64,000 bases of DNA, taken from positions 26,526-90,525 of the forward strand of contig JANQQC010000053.1 of NCBI GenBank assembly GCA_028285145.1, written 5' to 3'. Position 1 is the stretch's first letter. Each line of letters starts with the position of its first letter. The DNA comes from Hyphomonadaceae bacterium (lineage in GTDB: Bacteria; Pseudomonadota; Alphaproteobacteria; Caulobacterales; Hyphomonadaceae). The translations under genes were made by a program, and so were the position numbers. A model generated the notes under the pieces. That model saw only the letters and a program-made list of their open reading frames with translations, was not told the origin of the DNA and searched no databases. Of the stretch, positions 63,892 to 64,000 are shown piece after piece.

Positions 63892-64000
63892 ATGGCTCAG
63901 AATCCCTTCCGCTACTTCAAGACTTCACCCGAGATCATCCGCCTCGCGGTGATGATGTATGTGCGTTTCCCACTCTCGCTTCGGAACGTGGAAGACCTGC
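63892..64000 (+). mobile_element. IS6-family transposase, 5' end (truncated by the window)
   Basis: Only 36 codons are present before the window ends. The start NPFRYFKTSPEIIRLAV then MMYVRFPLSLRNVEDL is the highly conserved N-terminus of IS6/IS26-type transposases, which hold a helix-turn-helix before the DDE domain. The ATG at 63892 sets the frame; an ATG at 63888 is out of frame. The remainder, including the DDE residues and the right end, lies outside the window. Confidence 0.85.

Overview
The window reads as a chromosomal segment of an alphaproteobacterium, most likely a Hyphomonadaceae or Caulobacterales relative (dimorphic, stalked marine type). The evidence is gene content and order. 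There is a divK-pleD cell-cycle pair, an hda homologue next to ppk1-ppx, a cpa/tad pilus operon, the order rpsF-rpsR-rplI-dnaB, the block fabD-fabG-acpP-fabF-mltG-yicC-gmk, the block lptD-surA-pdxA-rsmA, a gatCAB amidotransferase and a zinc-finger DinB. The DNA is GC-rich and densely coding, with many ATGA, GTGA and TGATG start/stop overlaps.

Layout: 1-8.4 kb holds the tail of ndk, purM-purN, a DUF2066 protein, hda, ppk, ppx and rnd. 8.5-11.1 kb holds aspS, with a non-discriminating signature, and a secreted pentapeptide-repeat protein. 11.3-18.3 kb is a compact tad operon (cpaB, cpaC, mini-cpaD, cpaE, cpaF, tadB, tadC) without a pilin or prepilin peptidase. 18.3-26.8 kb holds pheA, a membrane cytochrome c with a long acidic tail, a penicillin-acylase-family hydrolase, an NlpC/P60 hydrolase with a MarR regulator, a LysR regulator divergent from an AhpD-like protein, a YHS-domain protein and a small outer-membrane barrel. 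26.8-36.8 kb holds a degenerate GGDEF protein, dnaB, three ribosomal proteins and the fatty-acid/cell-wall block. 36.9-47.1 kb holds a TonB-dependent receptor, a GNAT enzyme, the LPS/outer-membrane biogenesis operon, dprA and plsY. 47.3-48.8 kb is an overlapping two-gene membrane cassette with a TIR-like domain, lying between plsY and the pyrimidine pair pyrB-pyrC. 51-57 kb holds an AEC transporter, ruvX and gatC/gatA/gatB interleaved with two small genes, then a HIT protein. 57.3-63.2 kb holds a FemAB-like protein, a glycerophosphodiesterase, a RidA protein, dinB, divK-pleD and rpmG. A tRNA-Ser(GCU) at 63.33 kb is followed by about 465 bp without a credible gene that carries a 22-bp-period repeat array. 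The 5' end of an IS6-type transposase follows and runs off the window.

How the genes connect: AspRS and GatCAB together imply tRNA-dependent Asn formation. The PyrC homologue has lost its metal ligands and probably serves as a structural partner of PyrB. DivK and PleD link cell polarity to c-di-GMP, and a candidate CtrA box lies upstream of divK. Most of the window is housekeeping. The accessory signals are the 47.3-48.8 kb cassette, the TonB receptor with two abutting inverted repeats, and the tRNA-Ser flank with iterons and a transposase.
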